Made by a program: the position numbers and the translations under genes. Source: CAYVAR01 sp964449675 (GTDB taxonomy: Bacteria > Patescibacteriota > Microgenomatia > UBA10105 > UBA927). From it: 46,762 nt of DNA. Below the pieces are notes generated by a model that saw nothing but the letters and a program-made list of their open reading frames with translations, was not told the origin of the DNA and made no database searches. Every line of letters begins with the position of its first letter. The first letter of the stretch is position 1. The stretch covers positions 1 to 46,762 of the forward strand of contig CAYVAR010000008.1 in NCBI GenBank assembly GCA_964449675.1. Direction: 5' to 3'. Positions 23,042 to 32,677 of the stretch are shown one piece after another.

Positions 23042-25038
23042 ATGGAGAAAAAAACAATCACAATCGGCATTGTTTTTACCGTACTCTTTTTACTTGTCGC
23101 CGTCGCAACACTTCCCGATTACGGCCTCACCTGGGACTTTCATTTTCACTTCTTTTCCGGAGCGCACTTTTTCGGGCTCAAATGGCAGGAGGTTGAACCG
23201 CGACCACTGCCGTACGTGGAACCGGACCCAAGAAACACGGTGCGACTCCCCTACGGACCGTTTGTACAAATTATCCCGTTTACCAGCTGGCTTTTGTTTT
23301 ACAAAAATCTCAATCTTCTTCCGTATGATGTTGCCTATAACCTCCCCATTGTTTTTGCAGGAGTTTTGGGAATCGGCGCACTCTATTTTTTGCTTGCGCA
23401 AGCTTTCAACTGGAGAGTAGGCCTCCTTGCAGCACTATTTCTTGCCTTGACCCCCCGCTACTTTGCTGACCTTCATAACGACATGAAGGATGCTCCTATG
23501 GCTGCTGTATTTACCCTCAACATGTGGATGCTGTGGTGGCTTGTGACGTATCACCGGCCTAAGGATCTTCTCCTGGCCGCCCTGGCATTTGCGCTCGCGT
23601 TTAACACGAAAATCAACAGTATCTTCATACCGGCAATATTCGCAGCATGGCTTTTTCTTCTTTTCATTTTTAATAAATATCGTCCTCAATTTACTATTAA
23701 CTATAAACTATTAACTTACTTTCTCCTCGCTCCCCTATTTGCCTTTCTCCTCTGGTGGTATTTCTGGGGGGATCCTGTTGGCCAGCTCAAGCTCGCCGTC
23801 TCAACTTTCGGCGGAGGGGCAGACAACATCGAGGTACTACTGAGTGGCAACTGGTACTGCGCGGGTTCTACCGTTCCGTGGTATTACCCATACTGGTATC
23901 TTTTTATTACCACCCCTATCCCCATATTGTTCTTTTTTGGTATAGGAATAGCGAACATACTTTCTAATATCCTGAGGAATTTTCAAACATTATCTGATGG
24001 ATTAACAAAATTGGCGCGGGGAGGTGTGCGTTNNNNNNNNNNNNNNNNNNNNNNNNNNNNNNNNNNNNNNNNNNNNNNNNNNNNNNNNNNNNNNNNNNNN
24101 NNNNNNNNNNNNNNNNNNNNNNNNNNNNNNNNAATTTTCAAACATTATCTGATGGATTAACAAAATTGGCGCGGGGAGGTGTGCGTTTTGGAGAGCGCCA
24201 CGCCATTTTTCTATGGAGAAAAAGTCTGAATGGAAAGTGGCTTGGCGGAGGCCTCCACAAACGCCACACCGACCTAAGCGCCGCAAACCGAACGGCTCCG
24301 AAAAATGCATTCCCCGAGCCCTTCGCAACAAACCTGCTTTTGATTCTTTGGCTCTTTCTCCCCCTCACGCGCTACTTGTTACCCAAAATCGCGGTCATCG
24401 ACGGAATTCGGCATTTTGAAGAAGTCCTCTACCCCATCACGGCGATCGCTGCAATCGGAGCCGCAACAACCCTCACCTGGCTCCAACATCTACTTTCTCA
24501 CAAAAGTAATGCTATTTGCGTTGCGGTCGCAATGGTAAAGACAATACTTTTTGGCGGTATGTTTATATTGTTGACTGCGTCTATCGTCCGATACCATCCG
24601 TTTCAAATCAGTTACTTTAACGAGCTCGTAGGCGGTGCCAAGGGTGCATTCGGAAAGTATGACCTTGACTACTGGGGCAGTTCACAAAAAAAAGCCGTCG
24701 AGTGGCTCAATGTCCACGCGGAGAATAACGCGACGGTCACGATCGTGATGGCCGGCAATGTCGCTGGCACGTACCTCCGGCCGGATCTCCTGACAAATCT
24801 TAATTCGCAGTCTTACGACGCTGTCGACTACGTCGTGGTCCTCAATCGTCAATCCTTTTTCTACCGTTTTTATATATATGAGTACCTTCTGACCCACAAA
24901 CCAATTCATACCATCGACGTAGACGGGGTGCCGCTGGTTTGGATCTTTGATAACCGCCTACCTAAAATCCCCCGCCAAACTCCATGGTGGAGCGACGAAG
25001 ATCCATGCATTATCAAATATTGGCAGGTATCAAAATGA
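23042..25038 (+). CDS. GT-C glycosyltransferase, split by the assembly gap
   Basis: The N-terminal 330 codons (to 24031) and the C-terminal 283 (from 24187) are in the same frame once the duplicated 55-base ends around the N gap are merged, giving about 613 residues. After the first helix: PDYGLTWDFHFHFFSGAHFF, then LPYGPFVQIIPF; later LTPRYFADLHNDMKDAPMA and FNTKINSIFIPA, typical of PMT-like GT-C proteins. The extracytoplasmic tail has YFNELVGGAKGAFGKYDLDY. A stretch after the join (RFGERHAIFLWRKSLNGKW) is encoded by an inverted repeat and looks like an insertion in a loop. Probably a membrane glycosyltransferase of unknown substrate. Confidence 0.6.
24033..24132. other. 100-N scaffold gap
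   Basis: Exactly 100 N. The 55 bases before it (23978-24032) are identical to the 55 bases after it (24133-24187), so the two contig ends overlap and the gap is probably empty. Confidence 0.9.
24178..24270. repeat. Inverted repeat at the assembly break
   Basis: Arms 24178-24204 and 24244-24270 are imperfect reverse complements of each other, starting GGTGTGCGTTTTGGAG and ending CAAACGCCACACC. The middle holds TTTTTCT/AGAAAAA. It is read in frame in the GT-C gene and probably caused the assembly break. Confidence 0.6.
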
Positions 25039-25080
25039 AATATTTCCTTATCTACACCTCCCACTACCCATTTTTAGAAG

Positions 25081-25614
25081 TCAGATCTTTTTAAAGACTC
25101 GAGCTGGCACGCCCACTACCACCACATGATCCGGCACGTTTTTGGTGACGACCGCCCCGGCTCCCACTACACTTTCAGCTCCAATCGTGACTCCCGGCAA
25201 AAGTATCGCACCCGTCCCTATGTATGCACCCCGCTTTATCATCACAGGAGCCTCCTTAGTCGGATATTTTTTTTGAAGCGGATGATCGGCAAATCCTACG
25301 TTGATATGAGAAATAATAAAGCAGCCGTTGGATAGGGTCACTTGATCGCCGAGCGTAATGCCACCACGAACATCCATCGTCACATCGTCCCCGACAAAAC
25401 AATAGTCCCCAATCTCGAGCCGCGAAAATCCGTAGTGAAACAAATTGGCAAATCGGATATTAAAAAGCACGGTCCCGTGCCCCACGCGCGCGCCGGCGAT
25501 CCGCAGCAACAACAAGCGTATTGGTGGAAGGGTGTTATTCAGCAATCGTGCGTATATGCCATACCACAAAAATCGCCACGCCTTCCCAAATCCAATACTT
25601 TCCACCGTTTTCAT
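25081..25614 (-). CDS. Left-handed beta-helix (hexapeptide) acyltransferase, second copy
   Basis: 177 residues from the ATG at 25614 (MKTVESIGFGKAWRFLWYG), chosen because it aligns with the start of the copy at 12228; a longer frame to 25653 overlaps the upstream gene. Hexapeptide turns: ARVGHGTVLFN, LEIGDYCFVGDDV, ITLGDQVTLSN, then AYIGTGAILLPG and GAGAVVTKNV. The His in CFIISHINVGF fits the catalytic site. The ATG overlaps the TGA of the GT2 gene by four bases. Likely a sugar O- or N-acetyltransferase. Confidence 0.8.
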   Translation of the reverse strand: MKTVESIGFGKAWRFLWYGIYARLLNNTLPPIRLLLLRIAGARVGHGTVLFNIRFANLFHYGFSRLEIGDYCFVGDDVTMDVRGGITLGDQVTLSNGCFIISHINVGFADHPLQKKYPTKEAPVMIKRGAYIGTGAILLPGVTIGAESVVGAGAVVTKNVPDHVVVVGVPARVFKKI

Positions 25615-26358
25615 AGTCTTTTTATGTGACCTAATGTTCGCCGAAATTTCCACAACCGCACCATATAGTCTATCGTATCTTGCACGATGTGCACGGACGA
25701 TTGTTTATCAAACCGCCGGATAAACAACACGGGAATTTCTACGATCCGCAGGCCCGCTCGCTTACTTCGCACCATAATCTCAGTATCCCAAAACCACCCC
25801 GCATGCTCTATTTTAGCTAAAATGGGTACATTTTTTCCTATCAAAAAACTTGTATCCCGCCTCTGTATCGAGTTTTCCCGTCCCAATCATGACGTCGTTT
25901 AGCCACTGACATCCACGACTGAGAATCTCTCGCACCAAAGAACCAGCGCTCGTGCGGTAAATGCGTATGCCAATGACAATATATGCTTTTTTTTGAAGAA
26001 TGATCGAAACCATTTGCGGTATATACTCAGATCCCACCTCACAATCGATATCAATATACCCTACCACGGTCCCCTTTGCAGCTACAATACAATCCGCCAC
26101 TGTCTTCCCCTTCCCCATATTTTTTTGGTGATATATGGCGCGAAAATGCGTTAGTTTAATCAAACATTGTGTCCCATCGCGACTCCCATCATCCACAAAT
26201 ATGATCTCATATCGTAATTTTGATGAACGCAGCACATCTACAATCCGTGACACACTGCCGGCAAACACATCCGTTTCGCTATAACACGGCAGGATGAGAG
26301 ACACACCAAGTGATGATTTCTTTTGCTGTATCGTACGATTTTTGAAAATACAATTCAA
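25611..26358 (-). pseudogene. Family 2 glycosyltransferase with a frameshift
   Basis: Paralogue of 12242-12979. The 5' frame (26358-25813) has LILPCYSETDVF, FVDDGSRDGT, the DxD in YIDIDCEVG, and runs to GYKFFDRKK, then stops. The other frame continues at once with VPILAKIEHAGWFWDTEIMV and goes to 25611. Alignment with the intact copy calls for two more A bases in a run of six at about 25831-25836. It may be a real mutation, an assembly error, or slippage on the A run. The two parts together cover the whole enzyme, a polyprenyl-phosphate sugar synthase-like GT2. It is coupled to the acyltransferase by ATGA overlap. Confidence 0.7.
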
Positions 26359-26375
26359 TAGTTTCTATCTTACTA

Positions 26376-27191
26376 TCACATGAAATCACGTAGATGAAAA
26401 AACACATGTCCGTCACGCAAAAATGTGTCTACCGCATCTCGGGTCGGCATCGAAAAATAACTTCCCTTCTCCCGTTGTATTATTCCAACCATAGCACGCT
26501 TGGAAGCACGCTTGATGGCGGATAACCAGCGTGTTACCAATGTCGCTCCTCCTAATGCAAGCCGCACATACAACTCATGCTCACACGTGTACTGTCCTGC
26601 GGGTACCAACGTCTGTCCGAGTATCCGTCCGGTGTCTATACCGGCATCGAGAATATGGAGCGTAACACCCGTGGTCTTTTGCCGCTCTTTCAGCACCCAA
26701 AACGTCGGCGACACCCCACGAAAATATGGAAGCGGCGCAGGATGCAAATTGACGCTCCCTATAGTCGGAAGTGCGAGAATCGAGGACGGGATGATTTCTT
26801 TAGAAAAAAGGGAAAGCAGCACGTCGACATGCAATGCTTGTACCTCATTGCGTACCGCGTCGGATTTTATGCCATTTACCGTCTCTCTCGTCATCTGTAC
26901 ACGCGCACGTTTCTCATAGGGATACCACAAACTTTTTTTATTGCCGGATACAGTCGCCGTAAATCTTGCTAGCAAAAAAAAACACTGTTTGGCCGCTTGA
27001 TACCAGACATACCGCGCACCGGCTATGGTCAGATACTTCCGAAGTCCGTCAAACTTCCCTTTCCCAGGCACAATACTGTCTTGTTCCCAAACCGTGACTT
27101 GATGCCCATCCAGCACATTCCCGGCAAATAATTGACCCAAAACTATGTTGCCATATGGGTGATCTTTACTCGTCAAAATCAGAATACGCAT
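26376..27191 (-). CDS. Formyltransferase, probably for an amino sugar
   Basis: 271 residues from the ATG at 27191 (MRILILTSKDHPYGN); frames further upstream overlap the divergent gene. The formyl-transferase fold is shown by SVNLHPAPLPYFRGVSP, with the catalytic Asn and His, then TGVTLHILDAGIDTGRILGQ with the catalytic Asp. Methionyl-tRNA formyltransferase has the same core but a longer C-terminal domain. With two DegT-type sugar aminotransferases nearby, a 4-amino-sugar N-formyltransferase using N10-formyl-THF is more likely. This is inference. The gene is 17 bases upstream of the GT2 and part of the same minus-strand set. Confidence 0.7.
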   Translation of the reverse strand: MRILILTSKDHPYGNIVLGQLFAGNVLDGHQVTVWEQDSIVPGKGKFDGLRKYLTIAGARYVWYQAAKQCFFLLARFTATVSGNKKSLWYPYEKRARVQMTRETVNGIKSDAVRNEVQALHVDVLLSLFSKEIIPSSILALPTIGSVNLHPAPLPYFRGVSPTFWVLKERQKTTGVTLHILDAGIDTGRILGQTLVPAGQYTCEHELYVRLALGGATLVTRWLSAIKRASKRAMVGIIQREKGSYFSMPTRDAVDTFLRDGHVFFHLRDFM

Positions 27192-27209
27192 ACCATTAGA
27201 TATATCATA

Positions 27210-27215
27210 TATACT
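27210..27215 (+). promoter_or_regulatory. -10 box six bases before a start codon
   Basis: TATACT at 27210-27215 with the ATG at 27222. Transcription would begin at or next to the ATG, so the message would be leaderless. It lies in the 30-base gap between divergent genes. Confidence 0.35.
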
Positions 27216-27221
27216 TACAGT

Positions 27222-28880
27222 ATGCTTTGGATGTATATCGGTATCGCCATTGGTGTATTGGCACCCCTTATGCTCCCGCTTGCCCAACCTGGCACGCTTC
27301 ATCAGTTCGATACAATCCTCCATTTGGAACGGATTGTGGCATTTTACCGCGCGCTTGGGGACCATAACATTCCTCCGACGTGGTCGACATACTTATCGTA
27401 TGGTTTCGGCTCCCCGGTACTTATCTATAATTGGTCATTCCCCTATTACATTGCCTCGTTTTTTCTGTCCCTGGGCAGTACGCTTGTGGACGCATACAAA
27501 TGGATGACCGCGCTTGCCTATATATTGGCCTTTATCTGGATGTTTGTTTGGATCGCTTCATTCACCAAATTCAAAATTGCAGCACTGGTTGCCGCCGCTT
27601 GGTACGTGTGGGCACCGTACCGGTTCAACATAAACCAGCTGCGAGGAGCAATGGGAGAAGAATTTGCGACGGCGTTCTGGCCGGGAGTATTTTGGGCCAC
27701 CACCATAACATTTAACAAACGGTATACGCTCGGCTTTTTTGCCGGCACACTGCTGTGGTCTCTGATGGTGTGGTCTCACCCACCCATGTTTGCCATGATC
27801 CTGCCATTATGGCTCCTCTATACCGGTATACAATTTCTGCAGACACGAGACATCCGTGCGGCATTGATATCATTGAGCACGCTGTTGGTCGGTATGGGCT
27901 CAGTCGCGTATTCATGGGCTCCGATTATTTTTGAACGCAGGTTTCTCTACTATGGCGTATATGAGGCGATATATCCGGACAACTTTGTGCGGTGGACCCA
28001 ACTCCTAGCCCAACCTGATATCTATGAATTTGGCCTGCAACTGGGGCCTACCCGGTACCTGGTATTTTATTCCATCGGATGGGCGCTGATCGCGACAGGG
28101 ATACTCACCGTATACTCTCTAGCCTCATTGCGCCAGAAATGGGCCGGCATCCACATATACCAATTATTGTTTCTTTGTATGGGACTATTTGGAGTATTTC
28201 TCCTGCGTCCGGCATCATCATACCTATGGGCACACCTGCCCCTGCTGGCTCCTACCATGGTCTTTCCACAGCGGTTTCTTGGACTGGTCATGTTTTGCGG
28301 TAGCACACTAGCCGGATTGTATATATCCCGCATGCATCCACGGCACACATGGACAGTCGCCATGCTATCCATCGCGTGCATCATGCTTATGAATTATCCA
28401 TATTTTACGCTGAATAAAAACCGCGAACCGAATCTCGACCGGCTCAATGCGCCCGTACTTACCACGACCGATGTATGGGGAGAATTCAGCCCGAAATGGA
28501 TTCCATCAGATTTTGCGCAACGCGGTCTAGACTATGCCAAACAACCCCTCACCACGCCCCAGTATCCCTGCCAGCAAACATCCACAACAATCCGCTGTCA
28601 GGTAAACACAAACAGTGCAGGCACTATTCGTTTTCGTCAATTTTATTTTCCGGGGTGGATTGCCTACGCAGACGATCAAGAAATTCCGGTGATGAAAAAT
28701 GCTGACGGCACGATTGGACTCACGCTTACCCATCCCACGCAAACTGTACGGATTGTCTTTTCCCAAACGCCTGTACGTCAATGTTCTCTCTTTTTATCTA
28801 TGATAGTGACGAGTTTGTTTGTATGTTTTGGAGGAAAAACTGTTTATACTCATATAAAGAATAAAATAATAAATCTATGA
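27222..28880 (+). CDS. PTPS-related membrane protein (GT-C-like)
   Basis: 552 residues from the ATG at 27222 (MLWMYIGIAIGV). The first loop reads HQFDTILHLERIVAFYRALG followed by NIPPTWSTYLSYGFGSPVLI, matching the 6-pyruvoyl-tetrahydropterin synthase related membrane family (PF10131), which has a GT-C-like topology despite its name. Later MGEEFATAFWPGVFWA and an extracytoplasmic tail with a YfhO-like RQFYFPGWIAYADDQEIPV. It probably takes part in outside glycan transfer. Its stop overlaps the next gene's ATG by four bases. Confidence 0.7.
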   Translation: MLWMYIGIAIGVLAPLMLPLAQPGTLHQFDTILHLERIVAFYRALGDHNIPPTWSTYLSYGFGSPVLIYNWSFPYYIASFFLSLGSTLVDAYKWMTALAYILAFIWMFVWIASFTKFKIAALVAAAWYVWAPYRFNINQLRGAMGEEFATAFWPGVFWATTITFNKRYTLGFFAGTLLWSLMVWSHPPMFAMILPLWLLYTGIQFLQTRDIRAALISLSTLLVGMGSVAYSWAPIIFERRFLYYGVYEAIYPDNFVRWTQLLAQPDIYEFGLQLGPTRYLVFYSIGWALIATGILTVYSLASLRQKWAGIHIYQLLFLCMGLFGVFLLRPASSYLWAHLPLLAPTMVFPQRFLGLVMFCGSTLAGLYISRMHPRHTWTVAMLSIACIMLMNYPYFTLNKNREPNLDRLNAPVLTTTDVWGEFSPKWIPSDFAQRGLDYAKQPLTTPQYPCQQTSTTIRCQVNTNSAGTIRFRQFYFPGWIAYADDQEIPVMKNADGTIGLTLTHPTQTVRIVFSQTPVRQCSLFLSMIVTSLFVCFGGKTVYTHIKNKIINL

Positions 28881-29977
28881 AACGAGATATCGGGTGGATC
28901 ATCAACGTATTTCTTCTGGCGTCCCTACTTTTGTACGGATATTATTGTCTTTTTACACCTCACGGCATGAGCTATGTGTATCGAAACTGGGACGGACCGG
29001 GATACTTAATTGTCGCCAAAACACTCTACAATGTCGATCTGATCAATAAAATCAATCCCTTCCCTTTTTTGGCGGCCACCCACTATGCATTTCAGTTTCC
29101 CGGATATCCGCTCGTGATCCGGCTGTTTTCTTTTATCGGTTGGAATGAATCCATGATATTTTCCAGTCAACTGTTTGCACTTCTTTTTTCCATCGCGCTC
29201 TATATATTAGTAAAAGAAGTCATTCCCAAAGCAAATGCTCTGGTCGTTGCCATCCTTTCCATCTTCTACACGCCCCGATGGTTTATCGTGTCTCACGTAG
29301 GCAGTACAGAGCCGCAGATGATGTTTTTTATTACACTATTCATGATTTTGTTTCACAGAAAAAAATATTTCTGGGCAGGGCTTGCCATGGGACTGGCACA
29401 ACTCACCAAACCACAGGGCATCGTCTTTTTTATCGGGATCGGACTGTATTATCTCTATCAAATGACTATCGCAAGAAACATATCCCTCATTCGAAGCATC
29501 AAAGAAATTGCGCCCTTTCTGTTCATTCCACTCGCGTTGGTGAGTGTGTTTACTGCGTATTATTTCCAGTACGGAAATTTTTGGCTCTTTTTGTCAAACG
29601 GTGCGTTCCCGACCATGCAGCTCCCACCGCTTAAGGTGTTAGTCGCGACGAGTATCATGGGATTTCCCCTCGGGTTCTGGACCGGATGGCTGGAATTTGT
29701 CATCTACAACTACGTCCTCTATTTGGGTGGCATCGTCCTGTTGTTTGAAAAGAAATTGCATTTCTTCGGTGTCATTGCATTGATCTATTTTTGCTCGGTG
29801 CTCACATTCGTCCAGGCAGACATGGCACGGTTTATACTCCCCATCATGCCGTTTGTGTATCTGGGGTATGCAGAGCTTTTGTCGCAAAAAGCCGTGTATC
29901 GCACACTGTTTTTGTCGCTGCCCATGGTATTTCTTTTTGCGGTAGGATATATCAATTATAATCTTGCTCCGCTCTAA
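28877..29977 (+). CDS. Mannosyltransferase-like GT-C protein (PIG-V type)
   Basis: 366 residues. After the first helix comes YRNWDGPGYLIVAKTLYN with the Asp expected in GT-C enzymes, then FQFPGYPLVIRLFSFIGW, close to the PIG-V/mannosyltransferase family (PF04188). Also STEPQMMFFITLFMI and LTKPQGIVFFIGIG. Eight or nine membrane segments and almost no extra domain. It should use a polyprenyl-phosphate hexose outside the membrane. Coupled by ATGA overlap to the gene before it; the acyltransferase pseudogene starts two bases after its stop. Confidence 0.65.
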   Translation: MKRDIGWIINVFLLASLLLYGYYCLFTPHGMSYVYRNWDGPGYLIVAKTLYNVDLINKINPFPFLAATHYAFQFPGYPLVIRLFSFIGWNESMIFSSQLFALLFSIALYILVKEVIPKANALVVAILSIFYTPRWFIVSHVGSTEPQMMFFITLFMILFHRKKYFWAGLAMGLAQLTKPQGIVFFIGIGLYYLYQMTIARNISLIRSIKEIAPFLFIPLALVSVFTAYYFQYGNFWLFLSNGAFPTMQLPPLKVLVATSIMGFPLGFWTGWLEFVIYNYVLYLGGIVLLFEKKLHFFGVIALIYFCSVLTFVQADMARFILPIMPFVYLGYAELLSQKAVYRTLFLSLPMVFLFAVGYINYNLAPL

Positions 29978-29978
29978 T

Positions 29979-31011
29979 ATGATGACCCTTCGCGGACTGG
30001 CATGCCTGGCGATTATCTGGTTTCACCTGCGTCCACCCACCTGGCTCAGTATAAACGGAATCAATCTAAGCTTCATTACTGCTCCGAGTGGGACGTTGGC
30101 TGTCTATATCTTTTATCTCCTATCCGGTTACACGATAGGATACGGATTTTTTTCCCAATAAATACATGTTCACGATCCGGTCGCTGCGAGCATTTTATAT
30201 TAATCGATTCTTGCGGATCGCGCCGGCTTACTATGCAAGCATCCTCCTGTGTATCTTTGTTTTTTACCCACACGTTCCCCTTGCCCCATTTGATCTCTTT
30301 CGATTTTTCACGTTCACCGCAAATATGCAGTATTTTAGTCTTCCCTATCAGCAATTACTCGTGATTATTTCGACACAAATGCAATTTTATCTGGCCGCCC
30401 CGATATTCTTTCTCGTACTACGTGCTGCGATACGGAAAATACATCCAGTCGTTATTGGCATATCTATACTTGTGCTTGGTGCTCTAGTCCGGTATCTGTT
30501 TGCATCAGCCGGACTCGTCACTGATCTGCCATCATATATGATTCATATCTATGTCACGGTCTGGGGCATGATCGATTACTTTTTGTTTGGTATGTTTATA
30601 AGCTCCCTGAGACCAAAAACATTCCGGTTTCCACCGGTTATCGGTTACTTTTTATTTTTTATCTTCTTTTGCGCAATAAGCTATACAAATTATTACGGCC
30701 TTTCTTGGAATTCGTATGCCGTGCTTCACCATTATATTATCCCGCCGGTCCTTTGTGTGCTCATCGGCTGGTATATATTATCAGCGCGTGTTGAAGTACC
30801 AATACTTTCTTCTATCGGTAAATATTCTTATGGATTGTATCTCTATCACTTTATATTTTTTGACCTGCTCTACCGCCTGCCAAACCACATAGACACCTCG
30901 ATAATCGGCTTTGTGTACCGATTCGTCACTGTGTTGTTCCTGTCCGGTATTATGGCGCTGGCATCCTATTATTTCATCGAACGCCTGCTTCGTAGTTATC
31001 GGAGCCGATAG
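29979..31011 (+). pseudogene. Acyltransferase 3 (OafA-like), broken by one extra base
   Basis: The 5' frame (MMTLRGLACLAIIWFHLRPP to YTIGYGFFSQ) stops at 30161, and the other frame continues as YMFTIRSLRAFYINRFLRIAP to 31011. The intact paralogue at 32678-33760 runs straight through the same place (GYGFFSKKYTLILKSLKSF). T7-CCC here against T7-C there: removing one C restores a full frame of about 343 residues. The catalytic His in WFHLR is intact. It is either a recent inactivation, phase-variable, or a sequence error. Family role: O-acylation of surface sugars. Confidence 0.75.
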
Positions 31012-32654
31012 AAGGAATAATTATTCCGTACCTCGACAAGGTCATAGTATTTGCTAAATGCGCTGATATAAGGCTTCATGTCCTGATACGCCCACCAACA
31101 CTGCACATCGGTTTTTACGATGATCCATCGTATGTGGGCAGCACGCACAAGATCCATCCATTGACCCACATCTTTGGGGGCCCCAACAGGACCCATATAC
31201 GAATATGGTAAAGGATTGTGTCGTTTGGTATACGAATAAAAGGGATCTTCACCCGGAATAAAAACTACCGCATCATTTCTGGGAATGTGTGACTGGACAT
31301 AGGAGAACATGTCCTCCATATTGGGAATCCACGTACCCGGTGTAGATAATCCGGCAAGGGTACCCATGCGGGATGTATAGATCGGGCCGTCATTTCGGTA
31401 CCCCATTACGTCCCAAATATGGATCGTACCGTAAAGGAAACCCATAGAAAATATGAAAACTGCGGCAATAACAATAGGCTCCGGTGAGAGAACCATAAAT
31501 GATTTTTTCCAGTAATGTACGAACCATGCGATGACGATGACCCCCAACGGATACATACCGTAATTTCCCCTCGGCATAAAGGCCGTTGCAAGAAGCGGAA
31601 GTACAAGATATATCTGCGGATCGAGCCTATTCCGTTTATCGGAAATGAAAAGATAGAGAAACAGCGCGATAGAAAACACCGATAAGACAACCCAGAAATA
31701 TGGATAGCTTACGTCGTAAATCTGCTTAATCGGATACATGGCAAAGACCAGGACGGTAACAAGTCCCGAAGCAATAGTGGTAATCGACTTGAGCCGAAAT
31801 TTCCACGCAGCAAGTACAAAAAGGATGAAGGCAACTGCTTTGGGTGACCATTCAGAAAACCTGTGTATGAGAACGTCCGTAAAGATCCAGTTGACGCGCT
31901 TGACGGGCTCCAACGGATCAAGAGTTGACCGCACAATACCAAAGAGCTGATAATACCACTGTGTAATCGCGTGATTTGCAACCTCCCATCCTACATATAC
32001 CGAAGTAAGAAACAAGGCGCCGGAAACCATTGCCACCCATGTTTTAAGAACAGATTTTTTCCGGGAAACAAGCGCCGCGAAGCCGTAAGTGAGGATCATC
32101 GAGACAAGATACATCAGCCCTATATTCTGCTTAAAAATCTGAACCATCGCGACCAATACGCCAGCAATAAACCAATGGATGAGCGACGCTGATTCCTTCT
32201 TCCATACGTGGGTAAGCCACAACACGCTACCCGTAATGACGAGCGAACTGGTGACATCATAATTCGGGTTCAATACCCAAGCGTGTCCACCTGAAATAAG
32301 AACGGTGAGAAGGACAAGCCGCGTAAGCGTAAAAACGGCAAATTGCCGCAGCACTGCATGGGCGACTATCACGATGGCAAACGTCACCGTACACATATAG
32401 AGCGCCGATATGGCGTGGTTATACCCGCCGAAAAAATTCATCATCAGTGCCAGTACATAGTAGATACCGGGAGCAAGTACCATAAAAATGTCCCGATACG
32501 GAATGTCTCCGAGGTATATCCGGTAGGCATTTTCCATCTGGTAGGAATAGTCGATAAGCGGAGTAAACGTTAAAGACTGCACATACACCAACCACGCAGA
32601 TAAACATGCGATAAAAATAACGAGAATAAATTCGATAACTTTGACTGTTTTCAC
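30996..32654 (-). CDS. GT-C glycosyltransferase, PMT/ArnT-like
   Basis: 552 residues with about eleven membrane segments. After the first helix comes FTPLIDYSYQMENAYRIYLG, then DIPYRDIFMVLAPGIYYVLA, the same layout as the GT-C gene at 19753-21312 (KLPYRDFFFYVPPG). The tail lies outside (VFIPGEDPFYSYTKRHNPLP). It overlaps the 3' end of the broken acyltransferase by 16 bases and is divergent from the intact copy with 23 bases between. It thus separates two tandem acyltransferase copies. Substrate unknown. Confidence 0.6.
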   Translation of the reverse strand: MKTVKVIEFILVIFIACLSAWLVYVQSLTFTPLIDYSYQMENAYRIYLGDIPYRDIFMVLAPGIYYVLALMMNFFGGYNHAISALYMCTVTFAIVIVAHAVLRQFAVFTLTRLVLLTVLISGGHAWVLNPNYDVTSSLVITGSVLWLTHVWKKESASLIHWFIAGVLVAMVQIFKQNIGLMYLVSMILTYGFAALVSRKKSVLKTWVAMVSGALFLTSVYVGWEVANHAITQWYYQLFGIVRSTLDPLEPVKRVNWIFTDVLIHRFSEWSPKAVAFILFVLAAWKFRLKSITTIASGLVTVLVFAMYPIKQIYDVSYPYFWVVLSVFSIALFLYLFISDKRNRLDPQIYLVLPLLATAFMPRGNYGMYPLGVIVIAWFVHYWKKSFMVLSPEPIVIAAVFIFSMGFLYGTIHIWDVMGYRNDGPIYTSRMGTLAGLSTPGTWIPNMEDMFSYVQSHIPRNDAVVFIPGEDPFYSYTKRHNPLPYSYMGPVGAPKDVGQWMDLVRAAHIRWIIVKTDVQCWWAYQDMKPYISAFSKYYDLVEVRNNYSFYRLR

Positions 32655-32671
32655 CTAATACGTTATATCAT
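32641..32671 (+). promoter_or_regulatory. Possible promoter of the intact acyltransferase
   Basis: TATCAT at 32666-32671 ends six bases before the ATG at 32678, and TTGACT lies 19 bases upstream, which is longer than ideal. No Shine-Dalgarno sequence; probably leaderless. Confidence 0.3.
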
Positions 32672-32677
32672 AATCAT

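Noticed and set aside
26376..27365. Methionyl-tRNA formyltransferase with a 58-residue N-terminal extension
   Set aside because: The extension overlaps the divergent gene and has no fold; the ATG at 27191 fits. The context favours a sugar enzyme over Fmt, though Fmt is not fully excluded.
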